Origin: Nitrospirales bacterium
GTDB lineage: Bacteria; Nitrospirota; Nitrospiria; Nitrospirales; UBA8639
Assembly (NCBI GenBank): GCA_029261305.1
Contig: JAJDBO010000244.1
Coordinates: 1-20,327, forward strand
Reading direction: 5' to 3'
DNA length: 20,327 bases
A model generated the notes under the pieces. That model was not told where the DNA came from. It made no database searches and saw only the letters and a list, made by a program, of their open reading frames with translations. Below, piece after piece: positions 7,038 through 15,245 of the stretch (position 1 is the first letter of the stretch; the number at the start of each line of letters is the position of its first letter). A program made the position numbers and the translations under genes.

Positions 7038-8321
7038 ATGTACGACCTGCGAACATTACGAGACCAATTCGATTCTATTCGTGACCAACTTGGGGGACGA
7101 GGAAAAGATGTGGATTGGGCTGGGTTAGAAAAACTACTTCACACTCGAAGCGAGATGATTACCCAGGTGGAAACCCTTCGGCATCAACTCAAAAAAGGTT
7201 CGGAGGAGGTAGGCCAACTCAAACGCAACAAACAACCCGCAGAAGAAGCCATGGCTTCAATGCGTGCCGTTGGGGACACGATTAAATCCCAGGAGGAACT
7301 CCTCCGCACGGTGGAAGACCAACTCACAGACCTCGCGCTTCGCATTCCAAACATCACACATTTTACCGTGCCCCAAGGGACACAGGAAAATGACAATGTT
7401 GAAATGCGCCGTTGGGGTGATATCCCGACATTTCCCTTCACGCCCAAACCACATTGGGAGCTTGGTGAATCTCTTGGGATTTTAGATTTTGAACGTGCGA
7501 CAAAAATCGCGGGGACTCGATTTTCTATTGCTATAGGCTTAGGCGCGCAATTGGAGCGAGCCCTCGCCACCTTTATGCTGGATGTTCATATTCAAGCGCA
7601 TGGCTATACCGAAATCCTGCCGCCCTACCTTGTCAATCGGGCGTCCATGATCGGAACGGGACAACTCCCTAAATTTGAGAGTGACCTGTTTCATCTTCGC
7701 GACGATGACTTTTTATTGATTCCCACAGCGGAAGTACCCGTGACCAATATGTATCGGGATGAAATTATCCCTGAAGACTCCCTCCCTATTCGACACGTCG
7801 CCAATACCCCATGCTTTCGTCGAGAAGCCGGATCCTATGGGCAAGATACCCGTGGCCTCATTCGCATGCACCAATTTCATAAAGTGGAACTCGTGGCATT
7901 CAGCCACCCCGAGCATTCCTATACAGAACTCGAGCGTATCACCAATTCGGCAGAATCAATTCTGCAATCACTCGAGTTGCCTTATCGCCTCATGAACCTC
8001 TGTAGCGGTGATACTGGCTTTTCAGCAGCCAAAACGTATGATTTGGAAGTCTGGCTACCATCGCAAGGAAAATATCGGGAGATTTCCTCGTGCAGCAACT
8101 TTGAAGGATTCCAAGCTCGCCGCGCGAACATTCGCTATCGTCCCAAAGGTGGAAAGGTTGAACACATTCATACCTTGAATGGCTCGGGAGTCGCTCTCGG
8201 ACGAACCGTCGTGGCAATCTTAGAAAATTACCAACAGGAAGATGGGTCGGTAAAAATTCCGAAAGCCCTTCAACCCTATATGTATGGGGTGGAAGCTATC
8301 ACACCACCGACACCGAAGTAA
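7038..8321 (+). CDS. serS: Seryl-tRNA synthetase
   Basis: SerRS charges tRNA-Ser with serine. The 427-residue protein is full length for the bacterial type. Residues 1-110 form the long antiparallel coiled-coil arm that grips the variable arm of tRNA-Ser, with many charged heptads and [11 protein letters not shown] at its turn. The class II catalytic core follows: [14 protein letters not shown], motif 2 ([18 protein letters not shown], about 255-272, then [12 protein letters not shown]), [19 protein letters not shown], and motif 3 ([20 protein letters not shown], about 380-400). It is followed by a small lipoprotein gene and by tRNA-Ser(UGA), one of its substrates, on the same strand. Confidence 0.97.
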   Translation: MYDLRTLRDQFDSIRDQLGGRGKDVDWAGLEKLLHTRSEMITQVETLRHQLKKGSEEVGQLKRNKQPAEEAMASMRAVGDTIKSQEELLRTVEDQLTDLALRIPNITHFTVPQGTQENDNVEMRRWGDIPTFPFTPKPHWELGESLGILDFERATKIAGTRFSIAIGLGAQLERALATFMLDVHIQAHGYTEILPPYLVNRASMIGTGQLPKFESDLFHLRDDDFLLIPTAEVPVTNMYRDEIIPEDSLPIRHVANTPCFRREAGSYGQDTRGLIRMHQFHKVELVAFSHPEHSYTELERITNSAESILQSLELPYRLMNLCSGDTGFSAAKTYDLEVWLPSQGKYREISSCSNFEGFQARRANIRYRPKGGKVEHIHTLNGSGVALGRTVVAILENYQQEDGSVKIPKALQPYMYGVEAITPPTPK

Positions 8322-8397
8322 TGACTCTATTTCAAATGCTCTTACTTCAAAGATTTATCTGAGGATGACCCTTCATACAACATAAAAAGGTGCCTAC

Positions 8398-8631
8398 ATG
8401 AAACACACAAGGCCTTTACTCATTGTTTTAGGGGCGATACTTATCACCGCCTGTGGACTCCCCACCATCAAAACCTCGTGGTCCAAACCAGGAGCACAAC
8501 CTGGTGAATTTGAACGGGTGCAAGCTGTGTGCGAAGAGGACCAAGGTATTGCAGGATTGGGTGGCCAGTCAGGCTTTGACGTATGCATGAAACGGAAAGG
8601 CTGGTTTTTCATCGAAGAAAATGTGCAATAA
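8398..8631 (+). CDS. Small predicted lipoprotein
   Basis: This 77-residue protein has a lipoprotein signal sequence: basic MKHTRP, a hydrophobic core and the lipobox LITAC, placing the lipidated cysteine at about residue 19. The mature part is under 60 residues, with two further cysteines (AVCEED and FDVCMKRKGW) that could form a disulfide. AAAGG lies seven bases before the ATG. It follows serS by 76 bases and precedes tRNA-Ser by nine, just outside the integrated element. The function is unknown. Confidence 0.75.
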   Translation: MKHTRPLLIVLGAILITACGLPTIKTSWSKPGAQPGEFERVQAVCEEDQGIAGLGGQSGFDVCMKRKGWFFIEENVQ

Positions 8632-8640
8632 AATATTTGC

Positions 8641-8728
8641 GGAGGGGTGCTAGAGTGGACGAATAGACCGGTCTTGAAAACCGGCGTGGTGAAAGCCACC
8701 GTGGGTTCGAATCCCACCCCCTCCGCCA
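8641..8728 (+). tRNA. tRNA-Ser (anticodon UGA)
   Basis: This is a long-variable-arm tRNA of 88 bases. The acceptor GGAGGGG (8641-8647) pairs with CCCCTCC (8718-8724), the anticodon arm CCGGT-CTTGAAA-ACCGG gives TGA, the variable arm is built on GTGGTGAAAGCCAC, and the T arm is GTGGGTTCGAATCCCAC. The discriminator is G and CCA is encoded (8726-8728). Its last 14 bases are the attachment site of the element that follows. Confidence 0.97.
8715..8728 (+). repeat. Left attachment site (attL) in the tRNA-Ser 3' end
   Basis: CACCCCCTCCGCCA is the last part of tRNA-Ser including CCA and is identical to 17188-17201. The flanking bases differ, so the identity block is exactly 14 bp. Confidence 0.88.
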
Positions 8729-8743
8729 TCTTAATTACATAAC

Positions 8744-8763
8744 TAATTGTTTTTAAACAATTA
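8744..8763. repeat. Perfect AT-rich palindrome just inside attL
   Basis: TAATTGTTT, TT, AAACAATTA: nine-base arms with a two-base centre, 16 bases after the tRNA-Ser CCA. It could be a binding site for an excision factor such as the AlpA-like protein, or part of a weak transcript end. It lacks the GC-rich stem of a standard terminator. Confidence 0.45.
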
Positions 8764-8784
8764 TCACTTACTGCTATAATAACC

Positions 8785-8806
8785 ACCCCACATTTTACCC
8801 CACATT
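8785..8806 (+). repeat. Arm-type integrase-binding repeats near attL
   Basis: Two tandem copies of ACCCCACATT(T/A), separated by one or two bases, lie about 57 bases inside the left border. The same pair recurs near the right border (17047-17068) with one mismatch in 22. Paired repeats just inside both att sites are what tyrosine integrases bind with their N-terminal domain. Confidence 0.65.
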
Positions 8807-9017
8807 ATTTTCCCAGTGACGATTATTTTTTCTGGCTATTACCCCCTCACCAAACATGCCGGGGCCTTCAGCGGCGGGCCATCCCCATGTTTAGAGCACT
8901 CTTGTCCTAGCCATCCATCAGTCTTCCCCTCATTGTTTCGACCATCCGAGATGCCTATACTTCCAAGACATAAAGTGTAAGGCCCCTCAAAATCATCCCT
9001 ACCATAGGAATCAAATT

Positions 9018-9440
9018 ATGAAGCGACCCTACCGCCTACCGTTCGCATTCGTTATGCCGCTATTATTTTTTTGGACATGGGGGTTACCGGGAACGACTTT
9101 CGCATTCAAGTGTACGGTAATGAGTATCTATAAACTAACACAAGGGGGAGGCATCACAGAATCACCATGGAATAAAGAGTTGGCTGACAGCACTTTTTCT
9201 GTGAATGAATCTAGCGGGGCAATTACAGGGCAAACATTAACGACTATCGCAGCCAAGTCAACTCAGGTTATTTTTAGCGGTTCTTCCGAGAATTCTTTCA
9301 AAGCCATAGCGGATTTCGGCAATCAGTATCAGATCATCGAAATTCAAGTCTGGCGAAAAGGCAGAGAAAAACCTTTTGTTGCCATGTCGATGGGTGGGGC
9401 AGGTATTGTCACGGGCTCATGTATAAAGAAACCTTCTTGA
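9018..9440 (+). CDS. Small exported protein of unknown function (island cargo)
   Basis: The 140-residue protein has a clear Sec signal peptide (basic MKRPYRLP, hydrophobic core FVMPLLFFWTWGLPG, likely cleavage after TTFA or TFAF). The mature part of about 110 residues has one cysteine at its start (FKCTVM) and one near its end (TGSCIKK), suggesting one disulfide bridging both ends of a small beta-rich domain. AGGA lies eight bases before the ATG. No family is recognised. It is the only rightward gene of the element and sits next to attL, the usual place for cargo. Confidence 0.7.
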   Translation: MKRPYRLPFAFVMPLLFFWTWGLPGTTFAFKCTVMSIYKLTQGGGITESPWNKELADSTFSVNESSGAITGQTLTTIAAKSTQVIFSGSSENSFKAIADFGNQYQIIEIQVWRKGREKPFVAMSMGGAGIVTGSCIKKPS

Positions 9441-9571
9441 AACATTAAACGAAAAAAGTACCAACCCCTCATCAACACAGTTTCAGTCGAGCTTTATGAT
9501 AGGTTTAGGGAACCCGACGACTAGCGCCTGCATTTCAGATGTGTCCACAATTTTGGGGCAAGACCAAATCT

Positions 9572-10120
9572 TTAGTTGGTTGCACTTTCAACCAGCTTGC
9601 ATGTGCCCTTGCCGTTATTGGTTAAGCCGTAATTTAAAATATTGGTTATTCCGCTAACTGTATCAATGCGAATATAGGTGATTGCTTTGCTTAGATAGTT
9701 GCCAGTTAGATATGGATAATCATTAGAAAGTTTAATGATAGAATCAGTTTGTTCGTAGTTAAATGAGCCAAGAGCATCACTTAATGTCGTTCGAGCCTTG
9801 CCTCTAGTCATTAAAATGCTGAACTTTAAATCTGATGTTGACTTTGTACCTTCCCAGTTTTCAATCGTTACATTTTGAATATTACAATCGTATTCAATCG
9901 AGGGCTGAGAGGTTGAGCAATACCACTCCACGAGAGGCTCTTTTTCATTCATGGCTTTAGCGACAAGCTCACAGTCTTGTGCAAAATTAAATTCTGCCCG
10001 ATGGGTCTCAACGCCGCTTCTATTTAAATATAAAGAACCTCCCCCAACTGTTTCCGCGTGAGATGATGCTGCGAACGCCCAAAGGATGATTCCTAGTATG
10101 CTTGCGATGTAAGTATTCAA
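9572..10120 (-). CDS. Exported protein of unknown function (island cargo)
   Basis: I place the start at TTG 10120: AGGAG at 10134-10130 is nine bases upstream, and translation from there gives a textbook signal peptide (MNTYIASILGIILWAFAASSHAE, shown here as MNTYIASILG then IILWAFAASSHAE) cleaved after SHA. A longer frame from ATG 10159 would add 13 hydrophilic residues before it. The mature protein of about 160 residues has several cysteines (FAQDCELV, EWYCSTS, EYDCNIQ, KGTCKLV) and ends in a beta-strand-rich region. No family is recognised. A periplasmic or secreted location is expected. Confidence 0.7.
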   Translation of the reverse strand: MNTYIASILGIILWAFAASSHAETVGGGSLYLNRSGVETHRAEFNFAQDCELVAKAMNEKEPLVEWYCSTSQPSIEYDCNIQNVTIENWEGTKSTSDLKFSILMTRGKARTTLSDALGSFNYEQTDSIIKLSNDYPYLTGNYLSKAITYIRIDTVSGITNILNYGLTNNGKGTCKLVESATN

Positions 10121-10344
10121 TTCATGCTTCTCCTGTTTAACGCTTAGAATCACCTGCACAAACAGCAGCGCAAGTGAAGAATTCTATACTTCTTGGCTCA
10201 AAGATTTAAATAGAAAAGATGGAATGGTAAGAAGTAGGGGGGTACTAAGAGGCAGGGCCATAGGCACATTGAACCTTATAGCTCTAGCCACTTATCTCTC
10301 GAAGTTCATGAGTGTTTGGTTTTCCACGACGTAGGTGAAGAAGA

Positions 10345-10833
10345 TTAGTCTATCAAGTGCAAATTCAACTCGGAACATTTTCCGCTCGACAGTGAACTCT
10401 TGTGTATCGGCATAAGGTCGCCTCCCTTACTTGTCAGGAGGTCGTAACGGTCCTCGCCGCCTGCGTCGCTATAGAACGTGTACAGCTCTATCACCATGCC
10501 CTTAAAAATAACTAGGAATGTTGCATCATCCTTGCCTCGACGAAGAAGTAAAATCTTACCGCCATCCTGCTTATACGAGATCACCTGTTTTCGTGCGTCA
10601 ACCATTAAAATGTCGTAATCCCCTCGGCCCAATTTCTGAAGCGTGGTAAGACCACCAGAGATTCGATCTTCCTGAAATCCACTTTTATCCTTCGGCACCG
10701 GCGACCGATAGTGGTAGTGGCTATACCCTGTGAGGTCTCCGCATTTCGCAATTAGCTGAGACCATGCAAACTCAGGTGCCAGCCACAGTCCGACGAAAAA
10801 TACGGAGACAAAGAAGTAGGAACGAAATTTCAT
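10345..10833 (-). CDS. Exported protein of unknown function (island cargo)
   Basis: The open frame extends up to 11019, but the part before Met at 10833 overlaps the next gene and reads as non-native sequence. From 10833 the protein starts with a good signal peptide (MKFRSYFFVSVFFVGLWL, then cleavage after FAWS). The mature part of about 135 residues begins LIAKCGDLTGYSHYH and ends SGKCSELNLHLID, again with cysteines near both ends. It is 162 residues in total. No known domain is recognised. The gene is 65 bases downstream of the HEPN-like gene on the same strand and may share its transcript. Confidence 0.7.
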   Translation of the reverse strand: MKFRSYFFVSVFFVGLWLAPEFAWSQLIAKCGDLTGYSHYHYRSPVPKDKSGFQEDRISGGLTTLQKLGRGDYDILMVDARKQVISYKQDGGKILLLRRGKDDATFLVIFKGMVIELYTFYSDAGGEDRYDLLTSKGGDLMPIHKSSLSSGKCSELNLHLID

Positions 10834-10897
10834 AAGGAACTTTCTCGATAAATTGAAAACTATGTCCAAAGCGATGAACGTGCTTCTGCAAAGATAG

Positions 10898-11698
10898 CTA
10901 ACCTTGATTTGTCTTGAACCAATGTTCTTTGGCAAACATAGCAAGCCGCAAAAGCATAGCAAGCGAAATATAGGCCTTTTCCCCTCTTGTCTCCCAATTC
11001 TCGTGGTGCATGCTTTCATCTCGCCAATATTTCACTATGTCACTGTATGCTATAAGCCTTTCTTTAATGCCCGGACCAGATTTGGAGATAATCGTCTCTC
11101 GGGTTTTTGTTATTGGCTCATTCTTGGTTCGTGTGATTTCCAACTTATCTGAAACCTTAATAAGGATGGTTTCTGCCGCCGCACCAGCCATTGAACAGCA
11201 AGCCAAATAAGCATGCGCGTTATAGCAACGAACCGATTCTTGGGCTCTTTCCTGAAATCCTTTTCCAAAAAGAGTGGCATAGGGTTCAAGCATTTTGGCA
11301 AATCGGTCAGGTTCAGTGGGGACATAGTCGTCAAATTCTTCTTCTTTCAACCACTGCTCACCATAAGCAGTGATGCTAAACCCAGCACCCCGACTTGTTC
11401 CTTGTCCTTCTAGTTTCTTTGGAAAGGGACGCAAAATCCCCCGACGACATAGCTCCCAACACGCATCCGTGAATAGGGGAAACATGGCTTTTATGGCATT
11501 CTCCGAGGTTCCATGGGTTAATCCGTACTTTTGCTCGCAATAAATAAGGAGCAGGACCGGTACATAGAGGTCATATCCAAAGCCACCATATGTATGCTTG
11601 GGAGGATTTCGCAAAAAATCTATTATTCCCTTTACAGCGTCTTCATGGGTAAGAGTAATTTTCTGTTGCGCGTTTATACTAAAGGTAATTTCACTCAT
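10898..11698 (-). CDS. Protein with a C-terminal HEPN-like domain (possible defence ribonuclease)
   Basis: This 266-residue cytosolic protein has no signal peptide. Residues about 60-120 look like a winged-helix domain (ACWELCRRGILRPFPKK, then GAGFSITAYGEQWL). The C-terminal half (about 150-262) is all-helical: ESVRCYNAHAYLACCSMAGA resembles the first helix of DUF4145/HEPN-type domains, and YWRDESMHHEN (Arg-226, His-231) gives the Rx4H motif that forms the RNase active site in HEPN proteins. HEPN RNases are common in abortive-infection and toxin systems. The position in the cargo part of a satellite-like element fits a defence gene. The HEPN assignment rests on motif and helical pattern only. 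Confidence 0.6.
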   Translation of the reverse strand: MSEITFSINAQQKITLTHEDAVKGIIDFLRNPPKHTYGGFGYDLYVPVLLLIYCEQKYGLTHGTSENAIKAMFPLFTDACWELCRRGILRPFPKKLEGQGTSRGAGFSITAYGEQWLKEEEFDDYVPTEPDRFAKMLEPYATLFGKGFQERAQESVRCYNAHAYLACCSMAGAAAETILIKVSDKLEITRTKNEPITKTRETIISKSGPGIKERLIAYSDIVKYWRDESMHHENWETRGEKAYISLAMLLRLAMFAKEHWFKTNQG

Positions 11699-11859
11699 AT
11701 TCCCGTCTTTGTTTCAACGTGATGGATGTTTTCGAGATTACTGGTCTAGATTCGTTTTCTTTGGAAAATTATGCCTATTGTGCCGAGGAATCAAGCAGAT
11801 TCGGATGGGATGGTTTGACGGATACGGTACTATTGTAGTGGAGGATTAGAACCAAGCAC

Positions 11860-12192
11860 TCACTTTTTCTCCTCCCATAAAGCATTGGGGGAAGGCATAT
11901 CCAGAGGAATTGCGGGTTCGGCATTGATCGGCTGGGATTGATTCATGGCACCGGAGCGGTTAACGATTATGATCGTCCGTTCGTGGTCGGGTATTTTTAG
12001 TTCGCCAGGAATCAACCGTGCCGCGATTTTATAAAACTCCGTTGGGTTTTCAGCGGCCCAGTCGGTAAGCCCATCGATGCCGCCGAGGTTCTCGAATGTC
12101 GTTAGCACGGCTTGACGAAAAGTAGAGGTCAATTTGTTGGACACCCCGCGGGTGCGTCCACCAACTTTTGGTTGTCCCTTCACAAATCCCAT
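11860..12192 (-). CDS. Small phage-like protein, possibly terminase small subunit-related
   Basis: The 110-residue product starts at ATG 12192 (SD AAAGG seven to eight bases upstream); a GTG one codon earlier overlaps the previous stop (TAGTGATG). The N-terminus FVKGQPKVGGRTRGVSNKLT is the basic, glycine-rich GRPKGSKNK-like leader seen in many phage DNA-packaging-associated proteins. It is followed by a helical segment (FRQAVLTTFENLGGIDGLTD, then WAAENPTEFYKIAARLIP) and a disordered proline-rich tail. In phages and satellites proteins of this shape are often annotated as terminase small subunit-like, but the function here is not proven. It closes the primase operon. Confidence 0.65.
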   Translation of the reverse strand: MGFVKGQPKVGGRTRGVSNKLTSTFRQAVLTTFENLGGIDGLTDWAAENPTEFYKIAARLIPGELKIPDHERTIIIVNRSGAMNQSQPINAEPAIPLDMPSPNALWEEKK

Positions 12193-12194
12193 CA

Positions 12195-12527
12195 CTAAGC
12201 CTTTCTTTCAACTAGTCGTTCGACATAGTCCGCCTCTGCTTGGAATGCATTCCAGTCATCCGCTAAAAATGAATCATCGCAATCATCCAACGCCTTGCGG
12301 ATAGGTTCATGCCGCGGGTCCTCTCTTGGAATATCACAGGTAATTTGTGCCAACCGTCGCCAGGCGAGTAGCCATCGACTGGGCACAGTTTTGACTTTTG
12401 GAACACAATTTATATCCCCAAAATTGACAAAACTCGGTTGAACGAGAGGGTTTTGGGTATTTTGGGTATGTTTTCGGGGGAACTGGACTGCTGGGTCAAC
12501 CGGCATTAGAGTTCGCCATTCAATCAT
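12195..12527 (-). CDS. Small protein of unknown function in the primase operon
   Basis: About 110 residues. An ATG at 12533 overlaps the primase end by ten bases, but the ATG at 12527 forms an ATGA overlap with the primase stop and has GAGG seven bases upstream, so it is the better start. The product has a disordered N-terminus (KHTQNTQNPLVQP) and a tryptophan-rich helical C-terminus (SRWLLAWRRLAQITCDIPRE). No family is recognised. The tight packing between the primase and the phage-like gene suggests a role in replication or mobilisation of the element. Confidence 0.65.
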   Translation of the reverse strand: MIEWRTLMPVDPAVQFPRKHTQNTQNPLVQPSFVNFGDINCVPKVKTVPSRWLLAWRRLAQITCDIPREDPRHEPIRKALDDCDDSFLADDWNAFQAEADYVERLVERKA

Positions 12528-14929
12528 TTCCATACCTCACAGATGTTAGGGTTTACGGTAAACCGCTGACTACGACGCCCCACCTTTGATTTGCAAACCC
12601 CTTCTTCATATATGTGGAAGGTTTCCACCAAAACGTCGAAGGCCGGGGTAAGGTCGGACATCTTCGGAAATGACCCTTGGAGCGCCTTGAAACAACCTCT
12701 GGCACTAAAATCCGGTTTCTGTTCTCGGTTTATCCATCGCAATACTTTTCTCGCACCATCAAGTGCCGGGTCGGCCCCCATCATGCCGAACGCAGCCAGC
12801 GCATGAGGTATCAAGCTGGCCGCAATTGCTTGAGCCTTCGCGACCGTGTCGAGGGAAATCAAATGGTCTTCAGGTCTCCCATGAGCATATTCGGCACAAT
12901 GGATTAAACCTGCTATTCGTGACACCTGCCCAGGAAGTTTGCCTGCCCAGTCTCGCAAATGTTCTAGGCCTCCCCCATCACGCATATAGATTTCAACGGT
13001 TTGAGAAAAGGCTTTCCATTCCGCGTAGGCTGTATCGGAAAACTTCAGCCTTGCTCTATCTAGGACTTTTCCATCTTTGACCGCCTGATGCATTTCTAAC
13101 AAAGCTGTCACACCCGCAGAATATTGTGCTGCAACCGTCGCAGGCACCGGTACGTTATTCAGTGTGCGGTATCCCAATTGCGATGGCGGCAACGCATAGA
13201 GAAATCTGGCTAAAAGGCCACGACCACGAAAACCGGATTTCCCCGTGAGACCGCGCAGCACATCAGGTTGTGGGCTGAGACAAATAGTCAGGCAGGGTTT
13301 ATTCAGGTTTAGCGGTTCACGCCCTTGCCGGTCCACACACACTGGTGAGCCGGAATACGATTGGAGAAACACGTCTAAATTCGGAAGCCCGTTGCTGTAC
13401 CTGCCACCCATCAAGTCAAAGATGCCACCTTCATCTGAAATGATGGCGATGGCCTCATCATTTTCAGCCATCAAACTACCCACACGTTCGGGGGTGATGT
13501 CTTGACACCACAAACGAGGGGAACGTGGAATGTCCGGCAGCGTGCTTTCTAGTTCTTTTATTTCGTGTGAAAGGTCTGCAAAGTTCTCAACCATAGCGTT
13601 CGCGGCTTTAGTTCGTAGTGTTTTGATTCGGGCAAGTGCGGTTTCTCGGTCTGAGGTCTTTTGGGAATTTTCAGGTGCCAGTTTTGCTGCTTGCTCGCGT
13701 TGCCATTCATGTAATGGTTTTGTCAGGCCGAGTAGGACGGGAGTTTTCCGTTCACCCGATGGCATAGCGGGCACGGTCCATAGGCACAAGGGTTCAAAGT
13801 GGCCGGGTTGCGGTGAAACCAAAAACTGTTTCTGACAAGCCGTGGCTAAGACACCTAAGACGAGCATCAGGCCAAGGTCTGTTGGCGTTTCAGTTGCCAA
13901 CGCTTGGGCCTTGACCATGGCTTCCACCCAATGCGGCAACACTTCTGTCGGCAGGGTTGGCAACTGGGGCAGGTCTAAGCTCACGGGCATCTCTGGTCCC
14001 GGTTGGGTGTCGGGGACGGCTCTCTCTTGAGACAGCGCAACATGACCATTCTGTGCCGACGGGGTGTAGGTATTCGTCACACGGTTTAGGGCTTTGGTTA
14101 TTTCGTCCCCACCCCACGTACCTTCGCCACGCTTTTCGTTCCATTTGTCGCGGTACAGTCCGGATAGTCGAAACAGCCGGTCTATTTGGCCAGCATTCTG
14201 CGTGTAAAATGCCAGAAGCGAACATAGTGAGGCATCACCTTCTGATTGCGAATCGAACAGCCCTTCCCAATTTCCGTCCCACAGTTGCATAAATTTCTCT
14301 CGATTACTCGCAGACCGTGCCAAAGATAGAATGCGTTCATCAGAAAGCGGTGCCAGTCTCGGGACCTGTGGTTTTGCAGTGACGACGGGAAACACTTCAG
14401 CATGTAGTTGCGCCAATTCAACAGAGCGGTCTTCGACGAGTTTGGGTTGGCCAGGGATATGCTGGCCCGTCACCGTGAAGAACCGCCCATGGTCATACAT
14501 CTCAATGTGACCACGTCGGTTACCTCCTGGTGGTAGGGTTCCAATCACGTAGATATGCACACCGGTTCCACTCGGTGAAATTTCTGTATAACTATCCAGG
14601 CGTTCGATAATCTTGCACGCCCATTCTTCAATCATTCCCGTATGGGGTTCTCTGCATTGGTCGAGGTCCACACCAACAATAGAATCGTCGAGACTGAAGA
14701 CGAACCCGATACCTAGGCCGCCCTGAGCTGCAGCGGTGCAGGCTGTTGTGTAATCCGACCAGGTGTCGGGGTTGGTAGAAGAAGCCGCACCGCCCGTGAA
14801 AGGGTTCACTGGAACCTTTGTGGTTTTCCCCTCGCGTGGCTCAGCACGCCAGCACACCCACTGAGAAAGGTCTTTGAGTGCCACAGGAATGGTATGTTCA
14901 GCGAAGACGCACCACGTGGAGGCTATCAT
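12524..14929 (-). CDS. Primase-helicase-like replication protein (PrimPol-like N-terminus, DUF3987 C-terminus)
   Basis: This 801-residue protein is the probable replication protein of the element. The N-terminal 160 residues match primase-polymerases of the NrS-1/archaeo-eukaryotic type: WVCWRAEPREGKTTKVPVNP, GIGFVFSLDDSIVGVDLDQC (D88-x-D90 metal ligands), SYTEISPSGTGVHIY (H125) and GRFFTVTG. From about residue 330 the sequence matches DUF3987, found in phage and plasmid primase/helicase proteins (PHWVEAMVKAQALATETPTD, AMPSGERKTP as a degenerate P-loop, EAIAIISDEGGIFDLMGGRY, GFRGRGLLARFLYALP). Its ATG overlaps the alpA-like stop (ATGA), indicating an operon. Confidence 0.85.
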   Translation of the reverse strand: MIASTWCVFAEHTIPVALKDLSQWVCWRAEPREGKTTKVPVNPFTGGAASSTNPDTWSDYTTACTAAAQGGLGIGFVFSLDDSIVGVDLDQCREPHTGMIEEWACKIIERLDSYTEISPSGTGVHIYVIGTLPPGGNRRGHIEMYDHGRFFTVTGQHIPGQPKLVEDRSVELAQLHAEVFPVVTAKPQVPRLAPLSDERILSLARSASNREKFMQLWDGNWEGLFDSQSEGDASLCSLLAFYTQNAGQIDRLFRLSGLYRDKWNEKRGEGTWGGDEITKALNRVTNTYTPSAQNGHVALSQERAVPDTQPGPEMPVSLDLPQLPTLPTEVLPHWVEAMVKAQALATETPTDLGLMLVLGVLATACQKQFLVSPQPGHFEPLCLWTVPAMPSGERKTPVLLGLTKPLHEWQREQAAKLAPENSQKTSDRETALARIKTLRTKAANAMVENFADLSHEIKELESTLPDIPRSPRLWCQDITPERVGSLMAENDEAIAIISDEGGIFDLMGGRYSNGLPNLDVFLQSYSGSPVCVDRQGREPLNLNKPCLTICLSPQPDVLRGLTGKSGFRGRGLLARFLYALPPSQLGYRTLNNVPVPATVAAQYSAGVTALLEMHQAVKDGKVLDRARLKFSDTAYAEWKAFSQTVEIYMRDGGGLEHLRDWAGKLPGQVSRIAGLIHCAEYAHGRPEDHLISLDTVAKAQAIAASLIPHALAAFGMMGADPALDGARKVLRWINREQKPDFSARGCFKALQGSFPKMSDLTPAFDVLVETFHIYEEGVCKSKVGRRSQRFTVNPNICEVWK

Positions 14930-15162
14930 CTCTGCACCTCGCGGCGAGTCGATTGCGTGCGTGAATCAATCCATGCGGCAATGTCATCGGACCGCCAGGC
15001 GACAGCCCGACCACCTGCGCTTAATGCGTAGGGTTGCGGAAATTCACCTGTTTGGATTTTTTGATAGATGGAAGTTCGTTTTAGGCCGACTATTCGAGTG
15101 ACCTCGGATAATCGCAGAAACCGAACGTTGTGGTGGGATGGTGTGAGAGTCTGAGTTGCCAT
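14926..15162 (-). CDS. AlpA-family DNA-binding regulator / excisionase-like
   Basis: This 78-residue MerR-like winged-helix protein is typical of AlpA regulators in P4-like elements, which activate integrase expression or act as excision factors. Visible: RFLRLSEVTRIVGLKRTSIY (helix-turn-helix), QKIQTGEFPQPYALSAGGRA and WRSDDIAAWIDSR. AAAGGA lies before the ATG. It is the first gene of a tightly overlapping operon with the primase and two small genes. A perfect inverted repeat about 50-70 bases upstream may be its own operator or that of another regulator. Confidence 0.88.
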   Translation of the reverse strand: MATQTLTPSHHNVRFLRLSEVTRIVGLKRTSIYQKIQTGEFPQPYALSAGGRAVAWRSDDIAAWIDSRTQSTRREVQR

Positions 15163-15210
15163 CGCATTCCTTTCGGTAAAGGTTGCTAATGGCGCTCAAA
15201 CTATAGTAAT

Positions 15211-15231
15211 GGCCGAAATGGTCATTCGGCC
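15211..15231. promoter_or_regulatory. Inverted repeat in the alpA-primase operon promoter region
   Basis: GGCCGAA (15211-15217) and TTCGGCC (15225-15231) are perfect 7-bp arms around a 7-base centre, and a third GGCCGAA lies at 15249-15255 at the end of the upstream gene. A -10-like TATAGT (15205-15200, minus strand) sits just downstream of the palindrome on the gene strand. The layout suggests a repressor or activator site controlling the replication operon. Confidence 0.5.
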
Positions 15232-15245
15232 TTAATAGGCGGGAA

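Noticed and set aside
10834..11019. N-terminal extension of the exported protein up to 11019
   Set aside because: It overlaps the preceding gene in another frame, and the internal Met at 10833 starts a perfect signal peptide, so the extension is probably not translated.
12591..14292. Plus-strand and alternative minus-strand frames of 60-110 codons
   Set aside because: All lie inside the primase gene, which accounts for the coding potential with recognisable domains.
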